A stretch of DNA of 64,000 nt from Strigamia acuminata (lineage: Eukaryota; Arthropoda; Chilopoda; Geophilomorpha; Linotaeniidae). The position numbers and the translations under genes were made by a program. Positions 46,476 to 62,200 of this stretch are shown one piece after another; the first letter of the stretch is position 1; the number at the start of each line of letters is the position of its first letter. The DNA lies in assembly GCA_949358305.1 (NCBI GenBank), contig CASHSZ010000006.1, forward strand, positions 145,597-209,596, given 5' to 3'. The notes beneath the pieces were generated by a model that saw only the letters and a list, made by a program, of their open reading frames with translations, was not told where the DNA came from and did no database searches.

Positions 46476-48285
46476 CAGCCCGTTACGGGATCGTGACGGG
46501 ACTGTCGGCGGCCCGTTAACGGCCCGCACGAGCCGTGACGGGATCGTGACGGGACCGTTGGCGGCCCGTTAACGGCCCGCACGGGCCGTGACGGGATCGT
46601 GACGGGACCGTCGGCGGCCCGTTAACGGCCCGTACGACTCCATGCGGGCCGTTGACGGGCCGTTGACGGGCCGTTAACGGGCCGTTAACGGGCCGTTACG
46701 GCGTGAATCGAAAAAATCAACAACCGACAACACGTACGTGAAAACGCGTACAACATTCATAGACATTAATCTCGAATCCTGTTTTTGGTTTTACGCCGTT
46801 AACGGGCCGTTAACGGGCCGTTAACGGCCCGTTAACGGCCCGCGTGAGGTCGTACGGGCCGTCGGCGAGCCGAAGTCCGGGAACGAAGGCCGTGACGGGA
46901 TCGTGACGGGACCGTCAGCGGCCCGTTAACGGCCCGTGCGGGCCGTTGCGGGATCGTGACGGGATCGTCGACGGCCCGTTAACGGCCCGTGCGGGCCGTT
47001 GCGGGCCGTTGACGGGCCGTTGACGGGCCGTTAACGGGCCGTTAACGGGCCGTTACGGCGTGAATCGAAAAAATCAACAACCGACAACACGTACATGAAA
47101 ACGCGTACAACATTCATAGACATTAATCTCGAATCCTGTTTTCGGTTTTGCCCCGTTAACGGGCCGTTAACGGGCCGTTAACGGGCCGTTAACGGCCCGT
47201 GCGGGCCGTTGCGGGATCGTGACGGGACCGTCGACGGCCCGTTAACGGCCCGTGCGGGCCGTTGCGGGATCGTGACGGGACCGTCAGCGGCCCGTTAACG
47301 GCCCGTGCGGGCCGTTGCGGGATCGTGACGGGACCGTCGACGGCCCGTTAACGGCCCGTGCGGGCCGTTGCGGGATCGTGACGGGACCGTCAGCGGCCCG
47401 TTAACGGCCCGTGCGGGCCGTTGCGGGATCGTGACGGGATCGTCGACGGCCCGTTAACGGCCCGTGCGGGCCGTTGCGGGATCGTGACGGGACCGTCAGC
47501 GGCCCGTTAACGGCCCGTGCGGGCCGTTGCGGGATCGTGACGGGATCGTCGACGGCCCGTTAACGGCCCGTGCGGGCCGTTGCGGGCCGTTGACGGGCCG
47601 TTGACGGGCCGTTAACGGGCCGTTAACGGGCCGTTACGGCGTAAATCGAAAAAATCAACAACCGACAACACGTACGTGAAAACGCGTACAACATTCATAG
47701 ACATTAATCTCGAATCCTGTTTTTGGTTTTACGCCGTTAACGGGCCGTTAACGGCCCGTTAACGGCCCGTTAACGGCCCGCACAGGCCGTGACGGGATCG
47801 TGACGGGACTGTCGGCGGCCCGTTAACGGCCCGCACGAGCCGTGACGGGATCGTGACGGGACCGTCGGCAGCCCATTAACGGCCCGTACGACTCCATGCG
47901 GGCCGTTGCGGGATCGTGACGGGACCGTCGACGGCCCGTTAACGGCCCGTGCGGGCCGTTGCGGGATCGTGACGGGACCGTCAGCGGCCCGTTAACGGCC
48001 CGTGCGGGCCGTTGCGGGATCGTGACGGGATCGTCGACGGCCCGTTAACGGCCCGTGCGGGCCGTTGCGGGATCGTGACGGGACCGTCAGCGGCCCGTTA
48101 ACGGCCCGTGCGGGCCGTTGCGGGATCGTGACGGGATCGTCGACGGCCCGTTAACGGCCCGTGCGGGCCGTTGCGGGCCGTTGACGGGCCGTTGACGGGC
48201 CGTTAACGGGCCGTCAACGGCCCGTCAACGGCCCGCATGGGGTCGCACGGGCCGTTAACGGGCCGCCGACAGTCCCGTCACGATC
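46476..48285 (-). repeat. Hierarchical minisatellite
   Basis: Complement-strand spacers near 46,705, 47,057 and 47,638. Matches 8,086-9,880 unit by unit in inverted order. Confidence 0.95.
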
Positions 48286-48686
48286 CCGTAACGGGAAAAC
48301 TGAAAGAGTCGGGCGCGAGACCACGTGACCCGGAGTGTGGTTTTTGGGGACGAGGGCCGTCCTCCGACCGCGCCGTGACGCGCCCCGAGTCGGATCAAGA
48401 GGCGACCCGGTCGGAAACCGAACCTCGGGGTTCCTCGAGGCGTGGTTTTTTGGGGACGGGGGGAGGGGGGGGGGATCGGGTCGCGTGCTCCGAACGCGCC
48501 GCGACGCGCCGTGGGTCGGTCACCAACCTTTGTCAATATTTTATAAATTTCCACGGAATTTCAGCAATGTTTTACATAAGTCCGTCAAATCGGGCAGAAA
48601 TATCTCGTACAATGTCGCTGCAATTCTGTGGAAATTTATCAGATATTGACAAAATTCGGTGACGGGCGGAAGGGCGATTCCCGGGC

Positions 48687-48724
<38 letters not shown>

Positions 48725-48761
48725 ACGGCCGGCGCCTACGCCGACGGGGCGCGGAGGGCGA
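48286..48761 (+). repeat. GC-rich flank F1 (second forward copy), fold-back 48,529-48,653
   Basis: Offset of exactly 33,110 bp from 15,176-15,651. Confidence 0.8.
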
Positions 48762-48912
<151 letters not shown>

Positions 48913-48928
48913 TTTTTTTTTTCGCTAG

Positions 48929-49328
48929 TTGCGTCGAGGGGGTGCGTCTGCGCGACCACCGCCGCCGCCGCCGCCACCGACACCGAGTGAAAAGAAGAGC
49001 GAGGAGACGGCGCTGGAGGCGATGGTCGAGAAGATGATGGCGAGGACGGAGGCAAAATTGGAAGCGATGCTGGCGAGAACGGAGGAACGATTCGAGAACG
49101 TTGGAGAGGGTGGAGAAGAAGTGGATGGGAGCGATGGCCGATGATACGGAGCCGGTGGACGACGAAGGCGACGACAAAGGGGCGACCGGTGATAAAGGTG
49201 GCGAGGAGAGGACCGGCGGCGACGGCGGCGACGACGACGACGACAGCCACTCTTCGATTCTAATTATTCATTCATTCATTCATTCATTTATGTATTTATT
49301 TATTTATTTATTTCCCCGTGGACCGTAA
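48929..49328 (+). pseudogene. Gene 2, copy 3: frameshifted
   Basis: Same exon as 15,818-16,219, but two bases (AT) are missing after about 49,099, in the codons after FEN of the coiled coil. The frame then runs out at 49,142-49,144 after 71 codons. The original frame resumes in another phase and ends at 49,326-49,328. All other positions look unchanged, so the loss is recent (or a sequencing or assembly error). Confidence 0.7.
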
Positions 49329-49405
49329 ACGAGTGGTTTACAATATTTTTTTTTTTTATTTTTTTTATATTTTTAAGACTGAAGAATAAAGTCTGATTAT
49401 TGTAT

Positions 49406-49444
<39 letters not shown>

Positions 49445-49619
49445 TACATTTGTACATTCAAAAGTTAAAAATAAAAATTTCAAAAATTACAAAATTACAA
49501 AATTACAAAATTACAAAATTACAAAATTAACAAAAATTAACAAAAATTAACAAAAATTAAAAGAAAAGGAGAGAAGAGACGACGATGGTGGTGGTGGTGG
49601 TGGTGGTGGTGGTTTAGGT

Positions 49620-49650
<31 letters not shown>

Positions 49651-50067
49651 GCGACTACATCACACAGTGGAGTTTCTGGCACGACGACGGAGCCTGCGCG
49701 CGCCCATCCCCACCGCAAGCGCGAAATCCAGTGACAAAATTTGGAAAATGCGACCACGGAGATTGGGCGAGTAGGTTTTCGCGCGCCCTCCCGACACACC
49801 GTGGAAATAAAAATAGAAACATGTAAACGAAAATAAAAAACGAGAATGAAAATAAAGATGAGAACGGTAAATGAAAATAAAAAAATAAAACGAAGAAATA
49901 AAAGGAGAGCCGAATCTTTCGACTCCCCCCCACCCTCCCGCAACCTCGCGGGAGAGTGTTCACCATCACTATCTGAAACGAAGAAGGGACCAAACTGAAA
50001 CGGCACAATGTATGGCAATGTCAATGGAATGCGTGTTTGACAATACAGCTTTGCCAGAAACGAAAAC
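49329..50067. other. Low-complexity spacer between gene 2 and gene 1, copy 3
   Basis: Same simple repeats as 16,220-16,958. No gene. Confidence 0.6.
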
Positions 50068-50142
50068 TCGCGGGAGCGGGATTCGAACCCTCGATCCACA
50101 ACTCCGTACGGCAGGTAACTCTGCCCGCTCGGCCACCCGGGC
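50068..50142 (-). repeat. tRNA-like sequence, copy 3
   Basis: Direct copy of 16,959-17,033; A and B boxes unchanged. Confidence 0.55.
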
Positions 50143-50335
50143 CCGGAGACAAAGCGTCGCTATTTTCGATGACGACGTTTGTCGTTATTACTAATCATTA
50201 TCGGTTATTGATTATTAATCGTCGATTATTAATTAATTATTGATTATTAATTATTAGTTGTCAGTTATTGCCATTATTAGTGTCGTTTATTCATTAATCT
50301 TTTTCGCGTCACCGGTCGACCGACATGCTCTAGCG

Positions 50336-51818
<1,483 letters not shown>

Positions 51819-53050
51819 TTTCGTCGATCAATCGCCTACTTATAAACGAATTGGTCGTTTAATCAATTAATTGGTTAATTCATTAGACCGATTAACGGAC
51901 GAACGGACGGACAAATAATAGCGCCGCGAGTAGTAACCACAAAACCAACGTTGAATCTAGTCGTTTGATATCGACGGGGTTTCCCCCCTCCTCCGTGCTC
52001 ACGCACGCTGTCCCGCATGGCACGCCGTTTTTATTCGCCCGTTCCGTTTCTTCTCTCGTTTGTTTGTTTTTTTTTTAAGAAATAATGCGATTGGATAGCC
52101 TTACTTACTCGTTTGTTCGTTTTTTTTTTGTTTGTTTGTTTGTTTGTTTTTCCCACTCTACGGAGTCCAGCGAACCGATATATGTACGCGTGTGCGTCGC
52201 GAAGAAGGAGAAGGGCACAACAATGGCGGGAAAAAGCTTGATCCGCTGTTCACCTCGATGTCACGGCGCTGCGACGCGACGCTCGGCGATGCGAATTAAA
52301 AAGAAAAAATGAAACAAAATAAAACAAAGTGAAACAATAAAATGAAACGAAACGAAACAAAATAAAATGAAACGAATAAACGATCGGCGTTTTGAATCGT
52401 GCCGCGTCATGTTGCCCGGTTGCGCCACCAGGTGCCCGCGCAGCGCTCGGCGCTCGGTGTTCGGTGTTCGGCCCGTCCCGTGAACGGGGAGGAGAAGAAC
52501 GAAGCGGGGACTACGGGTTCGGGTTAGGCGCCGACGGCGTGGTTGATCGATTATATTTTCTCGCTTTCTATTTATCTTCTCGTAAGAGTTGTAAAGGCGT
52601 ATAAAGAATAAACAATTGGAGCGAAAAGTAAACGGTCTTTTTATTTGTGTACATTTGTAAAATTTGAAAATTTTTCTTAAAACTAAGCGTGAATAAACGA
52701 GCGAAAAAAATGAGGCGGGCTCGCGCGACGGGCGACGGGTCTAGTTGTCGCATTAGTCGGTCCTGGTCGAGGAGCAGTCTGTCTGTCCTTAACGGTCAAA
52801 ATGAGAATGGCACCGAAGAGACTCCGTACATTATTCGATGTGAAATCTGAAATCTGAAATCTGAAATCTGAAATCTGAAAAATCTGAAAAACCTGAAAAA
52901 CCTGGGACCCGTGAAAACCCGAAATCTGAAAACCGATTGATTGGTCGGTCGATCAATCAATCGATCGATCGATCGGTGGACGGTTGGCTGCCTGCCCCAC
53001 CCACCCGCGACGATTGGCCCCACCGGCCGGCGGTGGCCCATTCTCGACTT
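51819..53050. other. Non-coding spacer upstream of gene 1 copy 3
   Basis: Direct copy of 18,701-19,932; same simple repeats, no supported gene. Confidence 0.55.
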
Positions 53051-56000
53051 ATTTATTTATTATTTTGACCGGCCCGAAGGCCAGTCTGAGACCGAAAAAG
53101 CACGGCTGCTTTTACAGAGACGGGTATCAAATACCGCGCCGCTCGGCGGGTACTGTGCGCCGCTCGACCGAGCGGCGGGCCCGAGTCCCGAGTTCGATCT
53201 GAAAGTGTTGGCAAAACCCATCGAACGTGTTCGGGAAGACTCCCGTCCACAACGACGGCGCGAGACCCCCGGAAGATGAAAATAAAATACGAAACGGCTC
53301 ATTTTCTATAAAATTTTTATTCCAACGAATTACGACGAAGATAACCTAATTAACGGTTAAAGCACGGACCGCAAAGTCGGTCCCACGACCGAAGAATTAA
53401 AATTTTAATCGTCTTTCTTTTTTCGTGTGATATTTTTTTTACCTCGTACCGATCGCCACATCGGACACGAGTAGAATGCACGCGACCGCACGCATGCTGC
53501 GAGGTTTAGACGGTCGAAGGAATGCCGGTAAGGGAGCTTATTTTCGGGGCGAGTCGTCGGGGCTGCCGCTGCCGCCGCTGTCGCTCAACGACCCCAACCG
53601 CATCTATTCGTCGGGACGGATACGTTCCATTTTCGGACTTATTTATTTATTTATTTATTTATTATTTTGACCGGCCCGAAGGCCAGTCTGAGACCGTGGC
53701 GAAGCAAGGGTCCTTTTATATCGGATACCGCGCCGCTCGGCGGGTACTGTGCGCCGCTCGACCGAGCGGCGGGCCCGAGTCCCGAGTTCGATCTGAAAGT
53801 GTTGGCAAAACCCATCGAACGTGTTCGGGAAGACTCCCGTCCACAACGACGGCGCGAGACCCCCGGAAGATGAAAATAAAATACGAAACGGCTCATTTTC
53901 TATAAAATTTTTATTCCAACGAATTACGACGAAGATAACCTAATTAACGGTTAAAGTACGAACCGCAAAGTCGGTGCCACGACCGGAGAATTAAAATTTT
54001 AATCGTCTTCCTTTCTCTGATGATCTTTTTTTTTTTTACTCCGTACCGATCGCCACGTCGGACACGAGTAGAATGCACGCGACCGCACGAGCGCTGCGAG
54101 GTTTGAACGAACAAACGGATGCCAGCGCAGGACCTTATTTTCGGGGCGATTCGTCCGGGCTGTCGCTGCCGCTGACGCCGCTCAACGACACCACCTGCCC
54201 CTATTCTGGCCGGGACGGGGACGTTCTATTTCCGATTTATTCATTTATTTGTTATTTTGACCGGCCCGAAGGCCAGTCTGAGACCGAGACCCACCGACCG
54301 ACCATTGGATGGTAGGCGACTCGACCAACAGAAAATGGCGACGAACATTTTAGGAGACGGAACCACACCAACGACCGACCGGCCATTTGGTACTCAACAG
54401 GTACTCCAGTCTCGATCTGAAAAACGTCCGCAATGTCTATCGGATGCGATGACCGGGACTCGCATCGACTGCGACGGTACACGGTCCCTGGGAAATGATT
54501 TAAAAATGTAAAACGACGATTATTTTGTAAAACTTTTATTCGAATCTGCCACAACGAAGATAACCTAATTAACGGTTAAAGCACAAACCGCAAAGTCGGT
54601 GCCACGACTGGAGAATTAAAATTTTAATCGTCTTCCTTTCTCTGATGATCTTTTTTTTTTTACTCCGTACCGATCGCCACGTCGGACACGAGTAGAATGC
54701 ACGCGACCGCACGAGCGCTGCGAGGTTTGAACGAACGAACGGATGCCGGCGCAGGACCTTATTTTCGGGGCGAGTTAGTCGTCGGGGCTGTCGCTGCCGC
54801 TGACGTCGCTGCCGCTGACGTCGCTCAACGACGCCACCCACCCTTATTCTCGCCGGGACGGGTGCGACCTATTTCCGATCCATTTATTTATTTATTTATT
54901 TATTTATTATTTTGACCGGCCCGAAGGCCAGTCTGAGACCGAGACCGCTCTCGGAGACCCGTCGACAAAATCACTGGCTGGAGCGTGCATCGGACCGACG
55001 ACCGATAAACGGATGGGTGAAAAAATGCCAGTGGTCCGCACCGATCGTCGGGGCGTGAATGTCGACCTCTCACATCGGTCTCGATCCGAAAGCACTCACG
55101 GGGTCAATTGAACGCACCGAAGGCGACTGCCATCGAATACGACGGCGCAAGACCCCCGGGAGGTGAAAATAAAATGCGGAGCGGCGGGTTTCCTATAAAA
55201 TTTTTATTGCGATAAAGTGCGACGAAGATAACCTAATTAACGGTTAAAACGCAAACCACAAAGTCGGTTCCACGACCGGAGAATTAAAATTTTAATCGTC
55301 TTTCCTTTTTCGGGTGATCTATGCCGATCGCCACATCGGACACGAGTAGAATGCACGCGACCGCACGCGCACTGCGAGGTTTAGACGAGCAAACGGATGC
55401 CGGCGCGGGAGCTTATCTTTTGCGACGAGTCGTCGGGGTTGCCGCTGCCACCACCACCGCCACCGTCCAGCGACCCCAACCGCCTTTATTCGCCGACTCG
55501 TTTATTTATTTATTTATTTATTTATTTGTTTATTTTTTTTGACCGGCCCGAAGGCCGGTCTGAGACCGAGAGGTGCTCTCGACAAAGATGTGTCCACCGT
55601 TGGATGCAAGAACTCGGGTACCGCGCCACTCGACGGGTACTGCGCCGCTCGGACGAGCCACGGCCCCTCGTTCCGCTGGCGATCTGGAAACTCCCACAAA
55701 GTCCGTCGAACGCATCGAGCGAGACTCGCTCCGATTATGACGGCGCAAGACCCCCGAAAGATGAAAATGAAATACGGAAATGTCAATTTTCCGTAAAAAT
55801 TTTATTCCGATAAATTGCGACGACGATAATCTAATTAACGATTAAAGCACGAACCGCGAAGTCGGTTCCACAACCGGAGAATTAAAATTTTAATCGTCTT
55901 TCTTTTTCGTGTGATATTTTTTTTACCTCGTACCGGTCGCTACATCGGACACGAGTAGAATGCACGCGACCGCACGCGCTGCGAGGATTAGACGGACGAA

Positions 56001-56136
56001 GGACGCACGAAGGGATGCCGACGCGGGACTTTATTTTCGGGGCGAGTCATCGAGGTTGCCGCTGCCGCCGCCACTCACTCGACGACCCCAGCTGCCACTA
56101 TTCGCCGGGACGAACGCGTTCTATTTCCCGACCTAC

Positions 56137-56199
<63 letters not shown>

Positions 56200-57085
56200 T
56201 TTTGACCGACCCGAAGGCCAGTCTGAGACCGACGAAGCAAGGGAGGTTTAAAAAAGACGGGTATCGGATACCGTGCCGCTCGGCGGGTACTGGCGCCGCT
56301 CGACCGAGCGACGGGCCCGAGTTCCGCATTCGATCTGAAAGTGTCGGCAAAACCCATCGAACGTGTTCGGGAAGACTCCCGTCCACAACGACGGCGCGAG
56401 ACCCCCGGAAGATGAAAATAAAATACGAAACGGCTGATTTTCTGTGAAATTTTTATTACGACGAGTTGCGACGAAGATAACCTAATTAACGGTTAAAGCA
56501 CGAACCGCAAAGTCGGTTCCACGACCGGAGAATTAAAACTTTAATCGTCTTTCTTTTTCGGGTGATCTTTTTTTTACTCTGTACCGATCGCCACACCGGA
56601 CACGAGTAGAATGCACGCGACCGCACGCGCTGCGAGGTTTAGACGGACGAAGGAATGCTGGTGCGGGAGCTTATTTTCGGGGCGAGTCGTCGGGGCTACC
56701 GCCGCCGCTGCCGCCGCTCAACGACGCCACCCGCCCCTAGTCTCGCCGGGACGGGGGCGTTCTATTTTCGATTTATTCATTTATTTGTTATTTTGACCGG
56801 CCCGAAGGCCAGTCCGAGACCGTGACGAAGCAAGGGAGTTATTTGATCGGATACCGCGCCGCTCGGCGGGTACTGGCGCCGCTCGACCGAGCGGCGGGCC
56901 CGAGTTCCGCGTCCGATCTGAAAGCATTCGCGAAGCCCGTCGAACGTGTTCGGGAAGACTCCCGTCCACAACGACGACGCGAGACCCTCGGAAGATGAAA
57001 ATAAAATACGATACGGCCGATTTTCTATAAAATTTTTATCCCGATAAGTCACGACGAAGATAATCCAATTAACCGTTAAAGCACG
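53051..57085 (+). repeat. Contracted unit array: A, B, C, E, F, G
   Basis: Landmark ATG at 53,476 (A), 54,073 (B), 54,697 (C), 55,351 (E), 55,960 (F) and 56,611 (G). Compared with the first forward macro-unit, six A units, the whole BCDA duplication and type D are missing. C passes into E inside the shared ~85-base core at about 55,260-55,310, the signature of recombination between core modules. Confidence 0.9.
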
Positions 57086-57481
57086 GGTCGCGGAGTCGAT
57101 TCCACGACCGGGGAATCAAATTTCGACTGTCTGTCTTCCCCCGTTACCCGTTTTTTAATTCCGAGCGATGTCCGGCGCGCGCCCGTTCGCTCCCTCCCTC
57201 TACCCGGAATAGACAGACGCGAGAACGGAGCAAAATCTCTGACCTCGGCCCGTCCCGCCGCTAGTTTATTTATTTTCGACTTATTTATTTATTTATTTAT
57301 TTATTTATCTATTTATTATTTTGTTTGTTTATTTAATTATTCTATTTCATTTTATTTTTTTAATGAATTATTATTATTATTGTTGTTTAGCTAGAAGTAT
57401 GCTACGTCGCGTGTCATTATCGCCATTGTTATCACCGGGCGTCGCGTCGGTTCATTCGCCAAAATCAGACAGACAGACACA
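57086..57481. other. Spacer upstream of gene 3 copy 2
   Basis: Direct copy of 30,741-31,136 with a few substitutions. Confidence 0.5.
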
Positions 57482-58714
57482 ATGGACGCGACACGCGCTT
57501 CGCACACGGAGGTAAATTATTAAACCATTACTTGTAAAATGTTATTTTGTCAATTGGCCGCGTTCGCGTTTTGCGTGCGCAGAATGCACGAACTCACCGA
57601 GTTACTCGCGTAAACGTTAGCGTCGCCGTTGTTCTCGTCGCTAGACGAAACGACCAATTTGACGAATGGACGAACGAGTTTAACGAATTTGATAAAACTT
57701 AACGAGTGGACGAGATTAACGAATGAATGAATAAATAAAAAAAAATAAAGAAATAAATAGGCGTTTGTTTCGGGGCAATTCGTATAGTGCAACGAGTCGT
57801 GCGGTGAAACTATAGCGCCCCCCTCTCGCTCGTCCTTCGGTCTCTTTTCCTCACCTCCACCCCTTCTTCTTTCGGTTTTACCGCGCTCGCGCTTCGATTT
57901 AATTCAATTTAATTTAATTTATTCCTTCTCTACAGATGCCGATCGAAAACGAGAGCGAGAGTGGGAGCGAGAACGAGGCGCTGACGCAGCTGCAGCCGCC
58001 GCAGTCGCAGCTACCGTCGCAACCACCGTCACCGGGGACGTCGGAGACGCCGACGCAGCCACAGTCGCCGGAGACGCAGCGAACGGTAAAGCGTCCCGGG
58101 GAAGCGGGCGATCCGGCGCCAACCAAAAAGGTATCCCGTCAAGATTGTCGTCGTTCATTCGTCTATTCATTCGCCTATTCCCCCTCCATTTTCCAGCCGC
58201 GTCAAGACGGAGAATCGTCGCCAGCGCGCGTCGTCGCCTCGTCGTCGAGCGACGCCGTCCCATCTACGTCGTCCGCCGCTCCCTTGTCGGGCGGGCTGGA
58301 GGCTCCGGCAAAGACAGTGGCGGAGGAGGGAGAGGGCGAAGAAGGAGGAGAGGGAGGAGAAGGAGAAGAAGAGGAAGAAGAAGAAGATGAAGAGGAAGAG
58401 GAGGAAGAGAGCGACGACCGAGACGTCGCCGATGGAGTCGAGTTGCTCCCGGCTGGAGGCCCCGTGTTCTCGCGTTTGGCGTTGGACGCGCACCGCGCTA
58501 TAGTTAGAATGCTGATGCGCATGGTGAGTGAGTCAGTCGGTGGAAAACGTTCACCGTGCATGTACGCACCTTTTTTTCCCCGTATTTCGACAAACATTCG
58601 TTTTTTTTTTTTTTTTTTTTTTTTTAGCCGCCACCCAACACTGGTGGCTCCTCCGACGCACCGGCGGTTACCCGCGAGTCGAAGAAACGGGACAGTGAGC
58701 GAATTCTCCACTAA
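57482..58714 (+). CDS. Gene 3, copy 2: acidic, low-complexity protein (four exons)
   Basis: Direct copy of 31,137-32,369 at an offset of 26,345 bp. Exons 57,482-57,511, 57,936-58,130, 58,197-58,523 and 58,628-58,714. I see no change in coding sequence or splice sites, and even the T-run of the third intron has the same length. Confidence 0.6.
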
Positions 58715-59284
58715 GCGCCTCTTCGAATACTCATCTTTTCTTCTCTCATTTCAGAATAGATGGATAGGCAGATAAAGGCGACATCGAGGATCGAAACGGC
58801 CAATATTTCATTTTATTTCATTTCATTTCATCTTTATTTTATTTTATTTTATTTTATTTTATTTTATTTTTTTATGTATTCGATTTGTTTATTAATTTGT
58901 TTGTTTGTTTTCATTTGTTTTCATCGATTCGTTTAAAATGCTAGACGAATAAAAAATAAATAAATAGATAAACGAACTCGGTTGTTGTTGCGTGGCTTCT
59001 TTAAGCGAGCTCGGGGTTGCCTCGCACGCACGAGGGGCGCACCGGTAGTTACTTCCGTGGTGTTGCGCCGTGCACACCGTGCGCCGACGGTAGTTTGCGC
59101 GCATTGTCTGTCGCGCGACCCACTCGGTCTATCGGTACGGAGGCATCGTCGTGGTTCGTATTTTGGAGCGGCCGTGTCTGGCCTCGAGAGGGAGAGGAGG
59201 GGGAGGAGGAGGAGGGAGGGGAGACGGTGACAAATATTTATTTTGAAACAAATTACCGGGACTACCGGCGCTCGTTGGCGCCCG
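58715..59284. other. 3' region of gene 3 copy 2 and spacer
   Basis: Direct copy of 32,370-32,939; one substitution visible near 58,982. No gene. Confidence 0.5.
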
Positions 59285-62200
59285 TTGTCCCGTGCGGGCC
59301 GTTAACGGGCCGCCGACGATCCCGCAACGGCCCCGTAACGGCCCGTACGGGCCGTTAACGGGCCGCACGAGGTTGGCGAGGCCGCCGCACGGGCCGCCGA
59401 CGGTCCCGTAACGACCCCGTTAACGGCCCGTGCGAGTCGTTAACGGGCCGCCGACGGTCCCGTCACGATCCCGTAACGGCCCGTACAAGCCGTTAACGGG
59501 CCGCCGACGGTCCCGTCACGATCCCGTCACGGCTCGTGCGGGCCGTTAACGGGCCGCCGACGGTCCCGTCACGATCCCGTCACGGCCCGTGCGGGCCGTT
59601 AACGGGCTGCCGACGGTCCCGTCACGATCCCGTCACGGCTCGTGCGGGCCGTTAACGGGCCGCCGACGGTCCCGTCACGATCCCGTCACGGCCCGTGCGG
59701 GCCGTTAACGGGCTGCCGACGGTCCCGTCACGATCCCGTCAACGGCCCGCATGGAGTCGTACGGGCCGTTAACGGGCTGCCGACGGTCCCGTCACGATCC
59801 CGTCACGGCTCGTGCGGGCCGTTAACGGGCCGCCGACAGTCCCGTCACGATCCCGTCACGGCCTGTGCGGGCCGTTAACGGCGTAAAACCAAAAACAGGA
59901 TTCGAGATTAATGTCTATGAATGTTGTACGCGTTTTCACGTACGTGTTGTCGGTTGTTGATTTTTTCGATTTACGCCGTAACGGCCCGTTAACGGCCCGT
60001 TAACGGCCCGTCAACGGCCCGTCAACGGCCCGCAACGGCCCGCACGGGCCGTTAACGGGCCGTCGACGATCCCGTCACGATCCCGCAACGGCCCGCACGG
60101 GCCGTTAACGGGCCGCTGACGGTCCCGTCACGATCCCGTCACGGCCTTCGTTCCCGGACTTCGGCTCGCCGACGGCCCGTACGACCTCACGCGGGCCGTT
60201 AACGGGCCGTTAACGGCCCGTTAACGGCCCGTTAACGGCGTAAAACCAAAAACAGGATTCGAGATTAATGTCTATGAATGTTGTACGCGTTTTCATGTAC
60301 GTGTTGTCGGTTGTTGATTTTTTCGATTCACGCCGTAACGGCCCGTTAACGGCCCGTTAACGGCCCGTCAACGGCCCGTCAACGGCCCGCAACGGCCCGC
60401 ACGGGCCGTTAACGGGCCGTCGACGATCCCGTCACGATCCCGCAACGGCCCGCACGGGCCGTTAACGGGCCGCTGACGGTCCCGTCACGATCCCGCAACG
60501 GCCCGCACGGGCCGTTAACGGGCCGTCGACGATCCCGTCACGATCCCGCAACGGCCCGCACGGGCCGTTAACGGGCCGCTGACGGTCCCGTCACGATCCC
60601 GCAACGGCCCGCACGGGCCGTTAACGGGCCGTCGACGGTCCCGTCACGATCCCGCAACGGCCCGCACGGGCCGTTAACGGCCCGTTAACGGCCCGTTAAC
60701 GGCCCGTTAACGGGGCAAAACCGAAAACAGGATTCGAGATTAATGTCTATGAATGTTGTACGCGTTTTCACGTACGTGTTGTCGGTTGTTGATTTTTTCG
60801 ATTCACGCCGTAACGGCCCGTTAACGGCCCGTTAACGGTCCGTCAACGGCCCGTCAACGGCCCGCAACGGCCCGCACGGGCCGTTAACGGGCCGTCGACG
60901 ATCCCGTCACGATCCCGCAACGGCCCGCACGGGCCGTTAACGGGCCGCTGACGGTCCCGTCACGATCCCGTCACGGCCTTCGTTCCCGGACTTCGGCTCG
61001 CCGACGGCCCGTACGACCTCACGCGGGCCGTTAACGGGCCGTTAACGGCCCGTTAACGGCCCGTTAACGGCGTAAAACCAAAAACAGGATTCGAGATTAA
61101 TGTCTATGAATGTTGTACGCGTTTTCATGTACGTGTTGTCGGTTGTTGATTTTTTCGATTCACGCCGTAACGGCCCGTTAACGGCCCGTTAACGGCCCGT
61201 CAACGGCCCGTCAACGGCCCGCAACGGCCCGCACGGGCCGTTAACGGGCCGTCGACGATCCCGTCACGATCCCGCAACGGCCCGCACGGGCCGTTAACGG
61301 GCCGCTGACGGTCCCGTCACGATCCCGCAACGGCCCGCACGGGCCGTTAACGGGCCGTCGACGATCCCGTCACGATCCCGCAACGGCCCGCACGGGCCGT
61401 TAACGGGCCGCTGACGGTCCCGTCACGATCCCGCAACGGCCCGCACGGGCCGTTAACGGGCCGTCGACGGTCCCGTCACGATCCCGCAACGGCCCGCACG
61501 GGCCGTTAACGGCCCGTTAACGGCCCGTTAACGGCCCGTTAACGGGGCAAAACCGAAAACAGGATTCGAGATTAATGTCTATGAATGTTGTACGCGTTTT
61601 CACGTACGTGTTGTCGGTTGTTGATTTTTTCGATTCACGCCGTAACGGCCCGTTAACGGCCCGTTAACGGCCCGTCAACGGCCCGTCAACGGCCCGCAAC
61701 GGCCCGCACGGGCCGTTAACGGGCCGTCGACGATCCCGTCACGATCCCGCAACGGCCCGCACGGGCCGTTAACGGGCCGCTGACGGTCCCGTCACGATCC
61801 CGTCACGGCCTTCGTTCCCGGACTTCGGCTCGCCGACGGCCCGTACGACCTCACGCGGGCCGTTAACGGGCCGTTAACGGCCCGTTAACGGCCCGTTAAC
61901 GGCGTAAAACCAAAAACAGGATTCGAGATTAATGTCTATGAATGTTGTACGCGTTTTCATGTACGTGTTGTCGGTTGTTGATTTTTTCGATTCACGCCGT
62001 AACGGCCCGTTAACGGCCCGTTAACGGCCCGTCAACGGCCCGTCAACGGCCCGCAACGGCCCGCACGGGCCGTTAACGGGCCGTCGACGATCCCGTCACG
62101 ATCCCGCAACGGCCCGCACGGGCCGTTAACGGGCCGCTGACGGTCCCGTCACGATCCCGCAACGGCCCGCACGGGCCGTTAACGGGCCGTCGACGATCCC

